From an uncultured Oscillibacter sp. (GTDB lineage: Bacteria; Bacillota; Clostridia; Oscillospirales; Oscillospiraceae), in NCBI GenBank assembly GCA_900770295.1, contig CAAGJQ010000152.1:59761-123760 (forward strand): DNA of 64,000 nucleotides, given 5' to 3'. Position 1 is the stretch's first letter, and each line of letters opens with the position of its first letter. Shown piece after piece: positions 8,149 to 16,630 of this stretch. The notes under the pieces were generated by a model. That model worked only from the letters and a program-made list of their open reading frames with translations. It was not told the origin of the DNA and did no database searches. The translations under genes and the position numbers were made by a program.

Positions 8149-9930
8149 ATGAGAAGAGCCGCCCGCCGGCAAAAGCTGTCCGCGCTTTTGCTGGCGATTC
8201 TGGTGCTGACGGGCGCTGCCTCCGCCGGGGAACCGACCCTTGAACAGGGTGCCGCAGGCGAGGAACAGAAGTCAGAGGAGCTTCTGTTTTTAGACGAGCC
8301 TTTCTGCAATTTGGATGTCAGTGACTGGACCGGATACGGACAGGATGAGATTTTGCTTGCGGAAACAGACGATCCGTATGTCGAGATGCAGAAAACGCTG
8401 TGTGCCGCGATTCAGGAAAAGAGCGCGAGAATCCGGATCAAAAATATCTCGGGAAAAGAATTGACCGCCGAAGAACTTTACCAACTATATCGCAACACGT
8501 TGTATAATTATCCCGAGGAAACCTATTTTGCCACATCAGGGATGGGGTATTCACCGCCCAGCAATGGCGCGTATGCCCAGAACGCGATCATGACAATTTA
8601 TCCACAGTATCTGGATGAGAGCGCTTATGATGCCGAAGCCTATCAGGCTGCGGTAGACGCCGCATATGCCGCGTGCATTGATCCGGACATGACGCCGCTG
8701 GAAAAGGTGGTCTCCGCCCATGACTGGCTGGTGGCAAACTGCCAGTACGATCCATACGTCTCCAGCAATCTCGGAAAAGCCGAGGCGGATAAAACGCCCT
8801 ATACAACAATAGACGGGACGGTCTACGACAGCAACCGGATGGTATACACCTCGTATGGCGCGTTTGTGGAGCACAATGTTGTCTGCCAGGGATATACTTT
8901 GGCATTCAAAGTATTGATGAACCGTGCAGGGGTCCCTTGCTGCTATGTCAGCAGCAGCTCCATGGGCCATGCCTGGAACATGGTGCAGCTTGACGGCTGC
9001 TGGTACCATATTGACGTGACCTGGGATGACCCTCTGCACAGGAGCGGCACCAATATCGGGGATTACGCGGGAAAGGTCAGACGGTATTATCTCCTGCTGA
9101 GCGACGAGGAGATCGATGATCACTATGACTGGACAACGGAATATGGATATGTGTGCGGCAGTACATGTGCGGAAAAAGAGGCCTTGAGCACCGCCCAGGA
9201 TGTGTCCGCATATTTGAGCGGCGGCAAGCTCTATCTGGTGAGAACCGACGGTAACTTATATGAATATGAGCCGGGGAGCAATTTTGCATCTGGGAGCGCG
9301 GTAATTTCCGGCCTCGGCGGAATGGACGCGGCAGCATTTGACGGTGTGGGAAAAAGCCTGTACTATATAAAATATACATATGAGTACACCGATGGAAACG
9401 TGGTGTATCACAATCGCATCTATGGGGTGGATCTGTCTGCTGACCAGCCCCAAAAGGAGCTGATCGTCGATTTGCCTGCGGTGGAATCAGATCCGAGAAG
9501 AGGCATTGCGGTCTCTGCAAGCAATGTTCTGGCGGGCGCGCGAGAGCTGTGCCTGCGGTACGATTATTCGACTGTGGAGAGCTGGCGGATCGGCGTTGAG
9601 GAGACAGACGCCGCCATGCCGGTGCAGCTTCAATATGTGGATACCCTGCGGTATGCGGAAGAGCTGAACGGCCGGACTATCGTGGTCAAAGAGGCGGACG
9701 AGGGGCCGGAGGAGTCCTATGGTATCTATCTGGCCTGCTATGGAGAGCGGGGAAACCTGGTGAAGCTGACCGGCCTTGAAAAGCCGGACAGTGCGCTGAC
9801 ATCGGGAGAGCTGATCATGGAAATTCCCGTGGATGCCGTACCGGAAGGAATCACGTCCGCAAAAATTTTTGTGGTTTCCGAAAGCGGAAGGCCTTACTCC
9901 GCCGCGATAGAGTTGGAGAGTCAAAGTTGA
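8149..9930 (+). CDS. Secreted transglutaminase-like protein
   Basis: 593 residues from ATG 8149 (GGGAGGG upstream). The N-terminal signal peptide is RRAARRQKLSALLLAILVL, ending near ASA-GEP. Residues ~185-300 form a transglutaminase/protease-like (papain-fold) core with a complete triad: Cys246 in HNVVCQGYT, His274 in GHAWNMV and Asp289 in YHIDVTWDD. The C-terminal ~290 residues resemble a beta-propeller-like or repeat region (SGGKLYLVRTDGNLYEYEPG) and a final beta-sandwich. Bacterial proteins of this kind are extracellular peptidases or cross-linking enzymes; which one applies cannot be told. The stop overlaps the next gene's TTG start, so the pair is translationally coupled to a subtilase. 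Confidence 0.85.
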   Translation: MRRAARRQKLSALLLAILVLTGAASAGEPTLEQGAAGEEQKSEELLFLDEPFCNLDVSDWTGYGQDEILLAETDDPYVEMQKTLCAAIQEKSARIRIKNISGKELTAEELYQLYRNTLYNYPEETYFATSGMGYSPPSNGAYAQNAIMTIYPQYLDESAYDAEAYQAAVDAAYAACIDPDMTPLEKVVSAHDWLVANCQYDPYVSSNLGKAEADKTPYTTIDGTVYDSNRMVYTSYGAFVEHNVVCQGYTLAFKVLMNRAGVPCCYVSSSSMGHAWNMVQLDGCWYHIDVTWDDPLHRSGTNIGDYAGKVRRYYLLLSDEEIDDHYDWTTEYGYVCGSTCAEKEALSTAQDVSAYLSGGKLYLVRTDGNLYEYEPGSNFASGSAVISGLGGMDAAAFDGVGKSLYYIKYTYEYTDGNVVYHNRIYGVDLSADQPQKELIVDLPAVESDPRRGIAVSASNVLAGARELCLRYDYSTVESWRIGVEETDAAMPVQLQYVDTLRYAEELNGRTIVVKEADEGPEESYGIYLACYGERGNLVKLTGLEKPDSALTSGELIMEIPVDAVPEGITSAKIFVVSESGRPYSAAIELESQS

Positions 9931-11459
9931 GAAAAAATGAAATAAATCGGGAAGAAAACAAGCTGGGATATGTAAGAACTCTGCGATATATTCTGACGCT
10001 GCTCCTGTCAGGTTTTCTCTTAATCGGCATTGCGGAGGCTGCGGATTATGACGGCTATATCCTTCGCCTCCGGTCGGATACGGCGTTGCTCTCTGATGAA
10101 GGCGGGGTGCCGGAGGGCATGGAGGAGATCTATGCGACGGAGAACCTGTACAAGACAGATGACGAGGCTCTGGTCCGGGAATTGGAGGACGCGGGCCTGC
10201 TGCTTTATGCCGAACCGGATTATCTGGTCACACTGGACGAGATGCCGGACGATCCATACTGCGCCGATGGGACCCAGTGGAGCATGTCCGTGTTGGACAT
10301 GGATGAGGTCTGGGCGGAGAAGGTGACGGGAGCGGGCGTGCGGATCGGCGTAATAGATTCGGGAATCTACGCAGAACACGAGGAGTTTGCCGGCACAGCC
10401 ATCCTGGAGGGCTTCAATTATTGCGCGGAGCAGGAAAATGAAGCCCAGTACGACGTTTCGGATGATGTTGGACACGGGACCTTTGTGTCGGGCCTGATTG
10501 CCGCCGCGACCAACAACGGCGCCGGGATAGCGGGAATCGCGCCCGGAGCAGAGCTGGTCCCGCTGAAGTGCTTTACAAAAACCACAGGCCCGGTGTCGGC
10601 CGTAGTCGCCGGGATCTATGGCGCTGTGGACGATTATGAGTGCCAGATTCTGAATATGAGCTGGGGAATGAGCACGGACTCACAGACCCTGCGGGAGGCG
10701 ATCCAGTATGCCGCCGGAGAGGGCGTCATCATGGCGGCTGCCGTTGGAAATCTGTCGTCGGCCAGTACCGGCAGCGACCCGCTGCGTTATCCCGCGGCCT
10801 ATAACGAGGTCATCGGCGTCGGCGCCGTGGACGCCGGGAAAGCCATTGCTTCATTTTCCCACCAGAATGAGAGCGTATTTGTCACGGCGCCTGGAAAGAG
10901 CGTGATAGGGCTTTCCACCAGCGGGCCTTCCGTATATCGGACTGCCAGCGGGACCTCCTACGCTGTGCCGGCGGTCACAGCTGCCGCCGCACTGGCGCTT
11001 TCGCTGCGGCCGGATATGACGCAGGCGGAATTGTCAGAACTGATCCAGGAGACGGCCGAGGATCTGGGAGAAGCCGGATATGATACCGTCTACGGATATG
11101 GATTGCTGCGGATCGGAGCTTTGCTGAAGCTTCTGCGGGAACGGGCGGAGGAACTGACATACCGCATCACAGATGAGGGAGATCTGCATTTGTCAGCCGG
11201 TCAGTGGGGATTTGAACCGGAACAGACGGTTTCCGTCACCGCAGCGGCCTACCGGAAAACGGGGATGCTGCTGGGGGCGGCGTCGGTCCTCACATCGGCG
11301 GATCAAAATGGGCTGGTGCGGTTTTCTGATTTGAGCATAGACATAGAGCCCGGCGAATGTTCAAAAATAAAACTTTTTTTTGTGGACGCCGATACGCTGC
11401 GGCCTCTTTGCGCTTCGAGGCAGCAGGAAACAGAAGAGGCAGGGGCGCCCGCTGGCTGA
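9927..11459 (+). CDS. Subtilisin-family (S8) serine protease, secreted
   Basis: 510 residues. The start is TTG at 9927, overlapping the previous stop (TTGA) with GGAGAG 6 bases upstream; no better start precedes the signal peptide (YILTLLLSGFLLIGIAEA). An I9-like propeptide region (~42-110) precedes the S8 catalytic domain: Asp144 in IGVIDSGIYAEHEEF, His183 in VGHGTFVSGLIAA, oxyanion Asn275 in AAAVGN and Ser344 in ASGTSYAVPAVTAA. All catalytic residues are intact. A C-terminal ~110-residue beta domain follows. Operonic with the transglutaminase-like protein; a plausible job is processing surface proteins such as those upstream, but this is inference. Confidence 0.92.
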   Translation: MRKNEINREENKLGYVRTLRYILTLLLSGFLLIGIAEAADYDGYILRLRSDTALLSDEGGVPEGMEEIYATENLYKTDDEALVRELEDAGLLLYAEPDYLVTLDEMPDDPYCADGTQWSMSVLDMDEVWAEKVTGAGVRIGVIDSGIYAEHEEFAGTAILEGFNYCAEQENEAQYDVSDDVGHGTFVSGLIAAATNNGAGIAGIAPGAELVPLKCFTKTTGPVSAVVAGIYGAVDDYECQILNMSWGMSTDSQTLREAIQYAAGEGVIMAAAVGNLSSASTGSDPLRYPAAYNEVIGVGAVDAGKAIASFSHQNESVFVTAPGKSVIGLSTSGPSVYRTASGTSYAVPAVTAAAALALSLRPDMTQAELSELIQETAEDLGEAGYDTVYGYGLLRIGALLKLLRERAEELTYRITDEGDLHLSAGQWGFEPEQTVSVTAAAYRKTGMLLGAASVLTSADQNGLVRFSDLSIDIEPGECSKIKLFFVDADTLRPLCASRQQETEEAGAPAG

Positions 11460-11472
11460 GCACAGCTTCGGG

Positions 11473-11509
11473 ACATAAAAAACGACCGCATTGCGGTCGT
11501 TTTTTATGT
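11473..11509. terminator. Rho-independent terminator, symmetrical
   Basis: An 18-bp inverted repeat (ACATAAAAAACGACCGCA against its complement) carries A-run and T-run flanks. It ends the protease transcript and could act in both directions. Confidence 0.9.
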
Positions 11510-11548
11510 TGGCGCTGGCTCAAGAACCGGAACGCGCAGTATTTGTCC

Positions 11549-11577
11549 TTGCACGGCAAAGCGAAATCGGGTAAGAT
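11549..11577 (+). promoter_or_regulatory. Promoter of the GH13 gene
   Basis: TTGCAC (11549-11554), a 17-bp spacer, then TAAGAT (11572-11577), 39 bases upstream of the ATG. Confidence 0.6.
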
Positions 11578-11616
11578 GAAAAAAATTCCTGCCCGGACAA
11601 AAAGGAGGAAATGCAA

Positions 11617-12930
11617 ATGTGGTTTGATCAGGCGGTCATTTATCAGATTTATCCGCTGGGACTCTGCGGCGCGCCGGCGGAGAACGACGGCGCTGTGGAA
11701 CACCGGCTGATACGCCTGCTGGATTGGGCGGAGCACATCAAGAAGCTGGGAGCCGATACGGTGCTCCTCAACCCGGTATTCGACAGCGACCGGCACGGCT
11801 ACGACACCCGGGACTACTTTCGGGTAGATCCCCGGCTTGGAACCAATGAGGACCTGGCCCAGGTATGCCGCACATTTCACGACGCGGGGCTCCGGGTTCT
11901 GCTGGACGGCGTTTTCAACCATGTGGGACGGGGTTTCTGGGCCTTCCGGGACGTGCGGGAGAAAAGATGGGACAGCCCGTATAAGGACTGGTTCCATATC
12001 GACTTTGGCGGCAACAGCGCCTGGAACGACGGCTTCTGGTACGAGGGCTGGGAGGGCTGCTATGACCTGGTGCGGCTGAATCTGCAAAATCCCGCTGTGG
12101 TGGACCACCAGTTTCAAGCCATCCGTAGCTGGGTGGAGCAATACGGCATCGACGGCCTGCGGCTGGACGTGGCCTACTGTCTGGACCCTGCCTATCTGCG
12201 GCGGCTGCGGGCTTTCACGGAGACCCTGAAGCCGGATTTCGTGCTTCTGGGCGAGACACTCCACGGGGATTACAACCGCTGGCTGGGGCCGGAGCTGTGC
12301 CACTCCGTGACCAACTATGAGTGCTACAAAGGTCTTTGGTCCGCGTTCAACTCCATGAACCTGTTTGAGATCGGCCACAGTCTGGCGCGGCAGTTCGGGC
12401 CGGAGCCCTGGACGCTGTACAAGGGAGCCCACCTGCTGTCCTTCCTGGATAACCACGATGTGACCCGTATTGCCAGCAAGCTCACCGATCCGGCCCAGCT
12501 GCCCCTGGCCTACGCCATGCTGTTCGGCATGCCCGGCGTCCCGGCGGTGTACTACGGCAGCGAATGGGGCCTCCAGGGCGTCAAGGGGGAGAATACAGAC
12601 GCACCGCTCCGACCGGCGTTGGAACAGCCGCAGCGGAACGGGCTCACCGGCTGGATCGCCCGCCTGACCGCGGTCCACAGGGCCAGCCTGGCTCTGTGCC
12701 AGGGCGGCTACCGGAATGTGCTGCTCACCAACCGGCAGATCATCTTTGAACGGAAAGCGGAGGAAGAACGGGTGCTGGTGGCGGTGAACGCCGACAGCCA
12801 GCCGCACGAAGTCCGCCTCGACGCCGGCTGCGGCACGGCCCGGGACCTTATCACCGGGGAAATCTGGGACCTGGCCGGCAGTGTGGAACTGCCGCCGTAC
12901 AGTGCCTTTTACTGGAGAACGGAGGACTGA
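11617..12930 (+). CDS. GH13 alpha-amylase-family glycosidase, cytoplasmic
   Basis: 437 residues. ATG 11617 is chosen over ATG 11611 because AAGGAGGA ends one base before the latter but 7-8 bases before the former. No signal peptide is seen. The GH13 regions are in order: GLRVLLDGVFNHVG (region I, ~91-104), GIDGLRLDVAYCLD with nucleophile Asp184, VLLGETLHGD with acid/base Glu213, and FLDNHDVTRI with Asp281. A C-terminal beta domain with VLVAVNADSQPHEV follows. Compact proteins of this type are usually annotated as maltodextrin- or oligosaccharide-acting alpha-glucosidases or amylases. It stands alone between a terminator and convergent genes, with no sugar transporter nearby. Confidence 0.92.
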   Translation: MWFDQAVIYQIYPLGLCGAPAENDGAVEHRLIRLLDWAEHIKKLGADTVLLNPVFDSDRHGYDTRDYFRVDPRLGTNEDLAQVCRTFHDAGLRVLLDGVFNHVGRGFWAFRDVREKRWDSPYKDWFHIDFGGNSAWNDGFWYEGWEGCYDLVRLNLQNPAVVDHQFQAIRSWVEQYGIDGLRLDVAYCLDPAYLRRLRAFTETLKPDFVLLGETLHGDYNRWLGPELCHSVTNYECYKGLWSAFNSMNLFEIGHSLARQFGPEPWTLYKGAHLLSFLDNHDVTRIASKLTDPAQLPLAYAMLFGMPGVPAVYYGSEWGLQGVKGENTDAPLRPALEQPQRNGLTGWIARLTAVHRASLALCQGGYRNVLLTNRQIIFERKAEEERVLVAVNADSQPHEVRLDAGCGTARDLITGEIWDLAGSVELPPYSAFYWRTED

Positions 12931-13069
12931 GCGGCGGTGCCCTGCGTGGGCAAAGAGCTGCATACAAGCCGGCAATGGAAAAAACGCAGATGGAATGCGG
13001 CCAGCACATCAGCAGATCCGCCTGCGGCAGCAGGGTGAAGATGCAGGCGTGACCCAGTTATTCCGGATA

Positions 13070-13108
13070 AAAAGCGGCGCGTCGCCCATTGACAGGCGAT
13101 GCGCCGCA
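13070..13108 (-). terminator. Terminator for the DUF4186/MazG/RsmH-like operon
   Basis: The inverted repeat GCGGCGC-n-TCGCC / GGCGA-n-GCGCCGC is followed on the minus strand by TTTTT (plus-strand AAAAA at 13069-13073). It lies directly downstream of the DUF4186 stop. The interval 12931-13069 shows nothing else. Confidence 0.75.
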
Positions 13109-13125
13109 AATTTTCTATCAGAATG

Positions 13126-13482
13126 TCAGCGGTCCATCTCCCGCTGAATCCAGGCCATCAGAAGATTTACGATCTTCTCCTGCTGCCCTTCGGTCAACGC
13201 CCTGCCCGGCGGGACGCGGTACCATTTGTAAAGGCACCCGCGGCAGCAGCAGGCGCAGGCGTGCTGGGCGATAAAGACCGGATGGCCCCGCATGGGCGTC
13301 TGCTTTCCGTCGCTGGGGATGACGGCGGGCGCCAGCCGGGTCCTGATAAAGTCCCGGGCGTGGGAGCGGACCGTGTCCATGCCCTTTTCCCGGACATAGG
13401 CCCGGTCCTTTTCGGAGAGATGGAATTTGGCCCGAAAGGGCGAGGTCTGCAATTTGTCAAGGGCCTGGTCAATAGTCTGCAT
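13126..13482 (-). CDS. DUF4186 family protein
   Basis: 118 residues with the recognisable core of DUF4186: TRSHARDF-like helix, PMRGHPVFIAQHACACCCRGC and W-RVPPGRALTEGQQ. The clustered cysteines (CACCCRGC) and His of HPVFIAQHA suggest a metal-binding site, although the family has no established function. It is the last gene of a minus-strand run behind a MazG-like and an RsmH-like gene, 36 bases from the MazG-like stop, with a terminator downstream. Cytoplasmic by absence of any signal. Confidence 0.8.
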   Translation of the reverse strand: MQTIDQALDKLQTSPFRAKFHLSEKDRAYVREKGMDTVRSHARDFIRTRLAPAVIPSDGKQTPMRGHPVFIAQHACACCCRGCLYKWYRVPPGRALTEGQQEKIVNLLMAWIQREMDR

Positions 13483-13518
13483 GGCGCGCTCCTTTAGAGA
13501 TTGTCCTGATGACTGCGC

Positions 13519-13857
13519 TCACTCCAGCTCTGTGTACTTGGCGGCATTACCCCAGGCCTTTTCCACAGGGTATTTCGCCTCGTTGCGGGTGACTTTTTCG
13601 TTCATGATCTCGTCCAGGTCCAGACCGCACACGTCCGCCATCAGGATACAGTAGCTCAGCACGTCCGCCAGCTCCTCCCGGATTTTGCCGGTCTTTTCCC
13701 GGCACTCCAGATCGGTGCCGCTCCACTGAAATACCTCCAGAAGCTCGGCAGCCTCCAGACTCAGGGACAGCGCCAGGTCCTTCGGTGTGTGGAACTGGCG
13801 CCAGTTGCGGTCGTCCCGAAATTTCAGCACCCGCTGGATCGTCTCATCTCGAAGCAT
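13519..13857 (-). CDS. MazG-like nucleotide pyrophosphohydrolase
   Basis: 112 residues of the all-alpha NTP pyrophosphatase (MazG/dCTPase, RS21-C6-like) fold. The magnesium-binding signature appears as LSLEAAELLEVFQW (E-x-x-E-type helix) and EELADVLSYCILMADVCGLD (E-x-x-D helix), and the C-terminal KYPVEKAWGNAAKY matches single-domain house-cleaning enzymes. Expected role: hydrolysis of non-canonical or excess dNTPs to the monophosphate and pyrophosphate. It begins 11 bases after the RsmH-like stop and is probably co-transcribed with it. Confidence 0.88.
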   Translation of the reverse strand: MLRDETIQRVLKFRDDRNWRQFHTPKDLALSLSLEAAELLEVFQWSGTDLECREKTGKIREELADVLSYCILMADVCGLDLDEIMNEKVTRNEAKYPVEKAWGNAAKYTELE

Positions 13858-13867
13858 GATATCCCTC

Positions 13868-14905
13868 CTACGTGCGGATGGCCCAGCGCAGCTTGGTGGA
13901 GCGGGCCCGTGGATTCTGAAAGCACTCCTCGGCGGAGGGGCGGATGACGTCCTCCGCGATCTCCTGATAGACGCCGTCCCGCAGGCCCTGCTTGAAGGCC
14001 TTTTTCACCAGCCGGTCCTCGCCGGAGTGGAAGGTCAGCACCGCCACCCGGCCGCCGCTTTTCAGCACGCCCGGCAGCTTTTCCAAAAAGGCGTACAGCA
14101 CCTCGAACTCGCTGTTGACGTCGATGCGCAATGCCTGGAACGTCCGCTGGCAGGATTTTTTCACGGCCTCCTTCCGCTCCGCCGGAGGGAGGAAGGAGAG
14201 GGCGCTCTCCACCACGGCGGCCAGCTGGCGGGTGGTCTCGATGGCGCCGCCCTGCCGGAAGACTTTCGTGACTGCCCTGGCGATGCGGCCGGCGTAGGGC
14301 TCGTCGGAGTTTTCCACCAGCATGGCGGCCAGCTCGTCCTCATCCAGCTCCCGCAGACGCTGGGCCGCCGTGACGCCGGAGGAGGGGTCCAGACGGAGGT
14401 CCAGAGGGCCGTCGAATTTGAAGGTGAAGCCCCGCTCCGGGTTGTCGATCTGCATGGAGGACACGCCCAGGTCCGCCAGCACGAAGTCGAAGGCCTGGCC
14501 GGGTGCCACCTGGTCCACATCGGCGAAGTTCATGCGGCGAATGGTCAGAAGATCGGGGCCGTAGCCCAGGGCCTCCAGCCGGGCCCGGGTCTTTTCCGAC
14601 TCGATGGGGTCCACGTCGGTGGCGTACAGATGGCCCTGGCCCTGGAGGCACTCCAGCATCCTCCGACTGTGACCGCCGTAGCCCAGGGTGGCGTCATAGC
14701 CCACCTGCCCCGGCTGGATCTGCAAAAAGTCCAGAATCTCCCGGACCATGATGGGGATGTGGGTCCCGGCGGGCGTCTTGCCGCTCTGGATGATCTTCTC
14801 CACATCCGCCTGGTATTTTTCCGGGTTCAGCTCCTTGTATTTCTCCCGGTAGTTTCTGGGATGGGTGCCTTTATAGCGGACACGGCGCTTGTGCTCCTGC
14901 TCCAT
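13868..14905 (-). CDS. RsmH/MraW-family 16S rRNA cytosine methyltransferase (probable paralogue)
   Basis: 345 residues from ATG 14905, chosen because AAGGAG sits 9 bases upstream; ATG 14911 is only 3 bases from it. The MraW domain begins near residue 55: HIPIMVREILDFL, then SAM motif I GYDATLGYGGHSRRMLECL, FDFVLADLGVSSMQ and VAVLTFHSGEDRLVKKAF. RsmH N4-methylates C1402 of 16S rRNA. The canonical gene sits in the mraZ-ftsL division cluster and is about 310 residues; here it stands beside mazG-like and DUF4186 genes and carries an extra basic N-terminus (KRRVRYKGTHPRNYREKYKELNP, shown here only in part as KRRVRYKGTHPRN). It may be a second copy or a relocated one. Confidence 0.85.
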   Translation of the reverse strand: MEQEHKRRVRYKGTHPRNYREKYKELNPEKYQADVEKIIQSGKTPAGTHIPIMVREILDFLQIQPGQVGYDATLGYGGHSRRMLECLQGQGHLYATDVDPIESEKTRARLEALGYGPDLLTIRRMNFADVDQVAPGQAFDFVLADLGVSSMQIDNPERGFTFKFDGPLDLRLDPSSGVTAAQRLRELDEDELAAMLVENSDEPYAGRIARAVTKVFRQGGAIETTRQLAAVVESALSFLPPAERKEAVKKSCQRTFQALRIDVNSEFEVLYAFLEKLPGVLKSGGRVAVLTFHSGEDRLVKKAFKQGLRDGVYQEIAEDVIRPSAEECFQNPRARSTKLRWAIRT

Positions 14906-14990
14906 GTGCATCAACTCCTTAGATGTTTTATCATACCACAGACCGCTTGAAATGAGAAGATGGAAAACGGCACGGAGGGCGTTCCGGTGG

Positions 14991-15019
14991 TTGCCAAGGG
15001 CCTGCGCCTGCGGTATACT
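14991..15019 (+). promoter_or_regulatory. Promoter of the barnase-barstar operon
   Basis: TTGCCA (14991-14996), a 17-bp spacer and TATACT (15014-15019), 38 bases before the barnase ATG. Confidence 0.7.
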
Positions 15020-15057
15020 GAATATATCTGTGAACAAACGGGAAAGGAATCGAAAAC

Positions 15058-15606
15058 ATGAAAAAATGGATATCCATGCTGCTGGCCATGGTGCTGGCGC
15101 TGACCCTGACAGCCTGCGGCGGCAGCCAGACCCCGGCGGAAGTCCCGGAGACCCAGCCAGAGATCGTAGAGACGGCTCCGGAACAGGAGACCCAGGCCGA
15201 AGAAGCGGCGGAGGAACCGGCGGAGGTCCCGGACACTCCGGACAGTGAGGCGGAGACGCTGCCGGAGGACGGCACCTACACCACCAAGGAGGATGTGGCG
15301 CTGTACATCCACCTTTACGGCCACCTGCCGGACAACTTCATCACCAAGAAAGAGGCGGAGAAACTGGGCTGGCCCGGCGGCTCGCTGGAGCCCTACGCGC
15401 CGGGCATGTGTATCGGCGGCAGCCGCTTCGGCAATTACGAGGGCCTGCTGCCGGAGGCGGAGGGACGCACCTATACGGAGTGCGACATCGACACCCTGGG
15501 GGCCAAGAGCCGGGGCGCCAAGCGCATCGTGTTTTCCAATGACGGATTGATCTACTATACGGAGGACCACTATGCGTCCTTTGAACTGCTGTACGGGGAG
15601 GAGTGA
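15058..15606 (+). CDS. Barnase-type guanyl-specific RNase lipoprotein
   Basis: 182 residues. A lipoprotein signal peptide ends LTLTAC-GG, with Cys20 the predicted lipidated residue. An acidic Glu/Pro/Thr linker (21-70) leads to a full barnase domain (72-182). Comparison with Bacillus barnase places every catalytic residue: Lys97 (PDNFITK), Glu141 (RTYTECDID), Arg152, Arg156 (KRIVFS) and His171 (TEDHY). It should be an active extracytoplasmic RNase cleaving after G, held at the outer membrane face by lipid. Barstar follows 3 bases later. Barnases are usually freely secreted, so the lipid anchor on a long linker is the odd feature. Confidence 0.92.
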   Translation: MKKWISMLLAMVLALTLTACGGSQTPAEVPETQPEIVETAPEQETQAEEAAEEPAEVPDTPDSEAETLPEDGTYTTKEDVALYIHLYGHLPDNFITKKEAEKLGWPGGSLEPYAPGMCIGGSRFGNYEGLLPEAEGRTYTECDIDTLGAKSRGAKRIVFSNDGLIYYTEDHYASFELLYGEE

Positions 15607-15609
15607 CCC

Positions 15610-15891
15610 ATGGGCGTGATTCTGGATGGGACGGGCATCCGCAACCGGGAAGAGCTGCATGAGCTGCTGGCCCGGGACTTGGCGTTTCCTGCCTGGTACG
15701 GCGGCAATCTGGACGCCCTGTTTGACTGCCTGACCGATCTGCGGGAGGACACGGAGATCGTGCTGTGCCACACGGAGGCGCTGGAACAGCATCTGGGTCC
15801 CTATGCCGCCCGCCTGCGGCGGGTCCTGCGGGACGCGGCGGAGGAAAATCCACACATTCATCTGGAAGCCCGGACGGAGGGAGAAGCATGA
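15610..15891 (+). CDS. Barstar-type ribonuclease inhibitor
   Basis: 93 residues. The barstar core is clear: ILDGTGIRNREELHELLARDL, then FPAWYGGNLDALFDCLTDL, the helix-loop that plugs the barnase active site in the known complex, and a C-terminal acidic strand/helix. It is cytoplasmic and protects the cell from barnase before export. Translation is coupled to barnase (3-base gap), and its stop overlaps the ATG of the following PrsW gene (ATGA). Confidence 0.93.
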   Translation: MGVILDGTGIRNREELHELLARDLAFPAWYGGNLDALFDCLTDLREDTEIVLCHTEALEQHLGPYAARLRRVLRDAAEENPHIHLEARTEGEA

Positions 15892-16616
15892 GCACGGTGA
15901 TTCTGATGACGCCGCTGCTGCGGTTTTTGGCGGTGTACATTCTGGCGGCCATTCTGCCGGCCGCGTTCCTGCTGCGCTATATCTACCGGCATGACACCGT
16001 TGAAAAAGAACCGCCGGGGCTGCTGTTCAAGCTGCTGGTGATGGGAGTTCTGGCGGCTTTGTGCTCCGGCGTACTGGAGCGGCTGGGAGAGACCGTGCTG
16101 AACGCGCTGGTGGACCCGGGCAGCCCGGTTTACACCATTATTCTGGCCTTCCTGGTGGTGGCTCTGGTGGAGGAGGGGATGAAGTACCTGCTTTTGAAGC
16201 GCTGCACCTGGCGGGACCCCAACTTCAACTACCGGTTTGACGGCATCGTCTACGCGGTGTTCGTCTCCCTGGGTTTCGCTGCCTATGAGAACATCCTGTA
16301 TGTGCTGCGCTACGGTCTCTCCGTGGCTCTGCCCCGGGCCCTCTTCGCGGTGCCGGGCCACATGTCCTTCGCGGTGTTCATGGGCGTGTTCTACGGCCGG
16401 GCCAAGCTCTGCGAGGACTGCGGCCAACCGGTGCGGAAGCGGCTGAACCTCTGGCGGGGCTATCTGACAGCGGTGATCCTCCACGGCTTTTACGACTCCT
16501 GCGCCATGCTGGGGAACACGGCGGCGATGCTGACCTTCCTGGTATTTGTCGTTATCATGTACATTCGGGTCTACCGCCTGCTTAGACGGGAGTCCGCCAC
16601 AGACAGCCCTGTGTAA
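15888..16616 (+). CDS. prsW: PrsW-family intramembrane metalloprotease
   Basis: 242 residues from ATG 15888, overlapping the barstar stop. It has about seven or eight hydrophobic segments, and the conserved family motifs appear in order: VALVEEGMKYLLL (EE-K motif), NFNYRFDGIVYAVFVSLGFAAYEN (cited in part: FDGIVYAVFVSLGFA), VPGHMSFAVFMGV (His) and AVILHGFYDSCA (His). PrsW proteases in Bacillus cleave anti-sigma factors at site 1; the glutamates and histidines are presumed metal ligands. Coupling to the barnase-barstar pair is unusual. A paired ECF sigma factor and membrane anti-sigma gene lie far downstream at 60.2-61.9 kb, but no link is shown. Confidence 0.87.
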   Translation: MSTVILMTPLLRFLAVYILAAILPAAFLLRYIYRHDTVEKEPPGLLFKLLVMGVLAALCSGVLERLGETVLNALVDPGSPVYTIILAFLVVALVEEGMKYLLLKRCTWRDPNFNYRFDGIVYAVFVSLGFAAYENILYVLRYGLSVALPRALFAVPGHMSFAVFMGVFYGRAKLCEDCGQPVRKRLNLWRGYLTAVILHGFYDSCAMLGNTAAMLTFLVFVVIMYIRVYRLLRRESATDSPV

Positions 16617-16630
16617 GGAGGAGAACGGGT

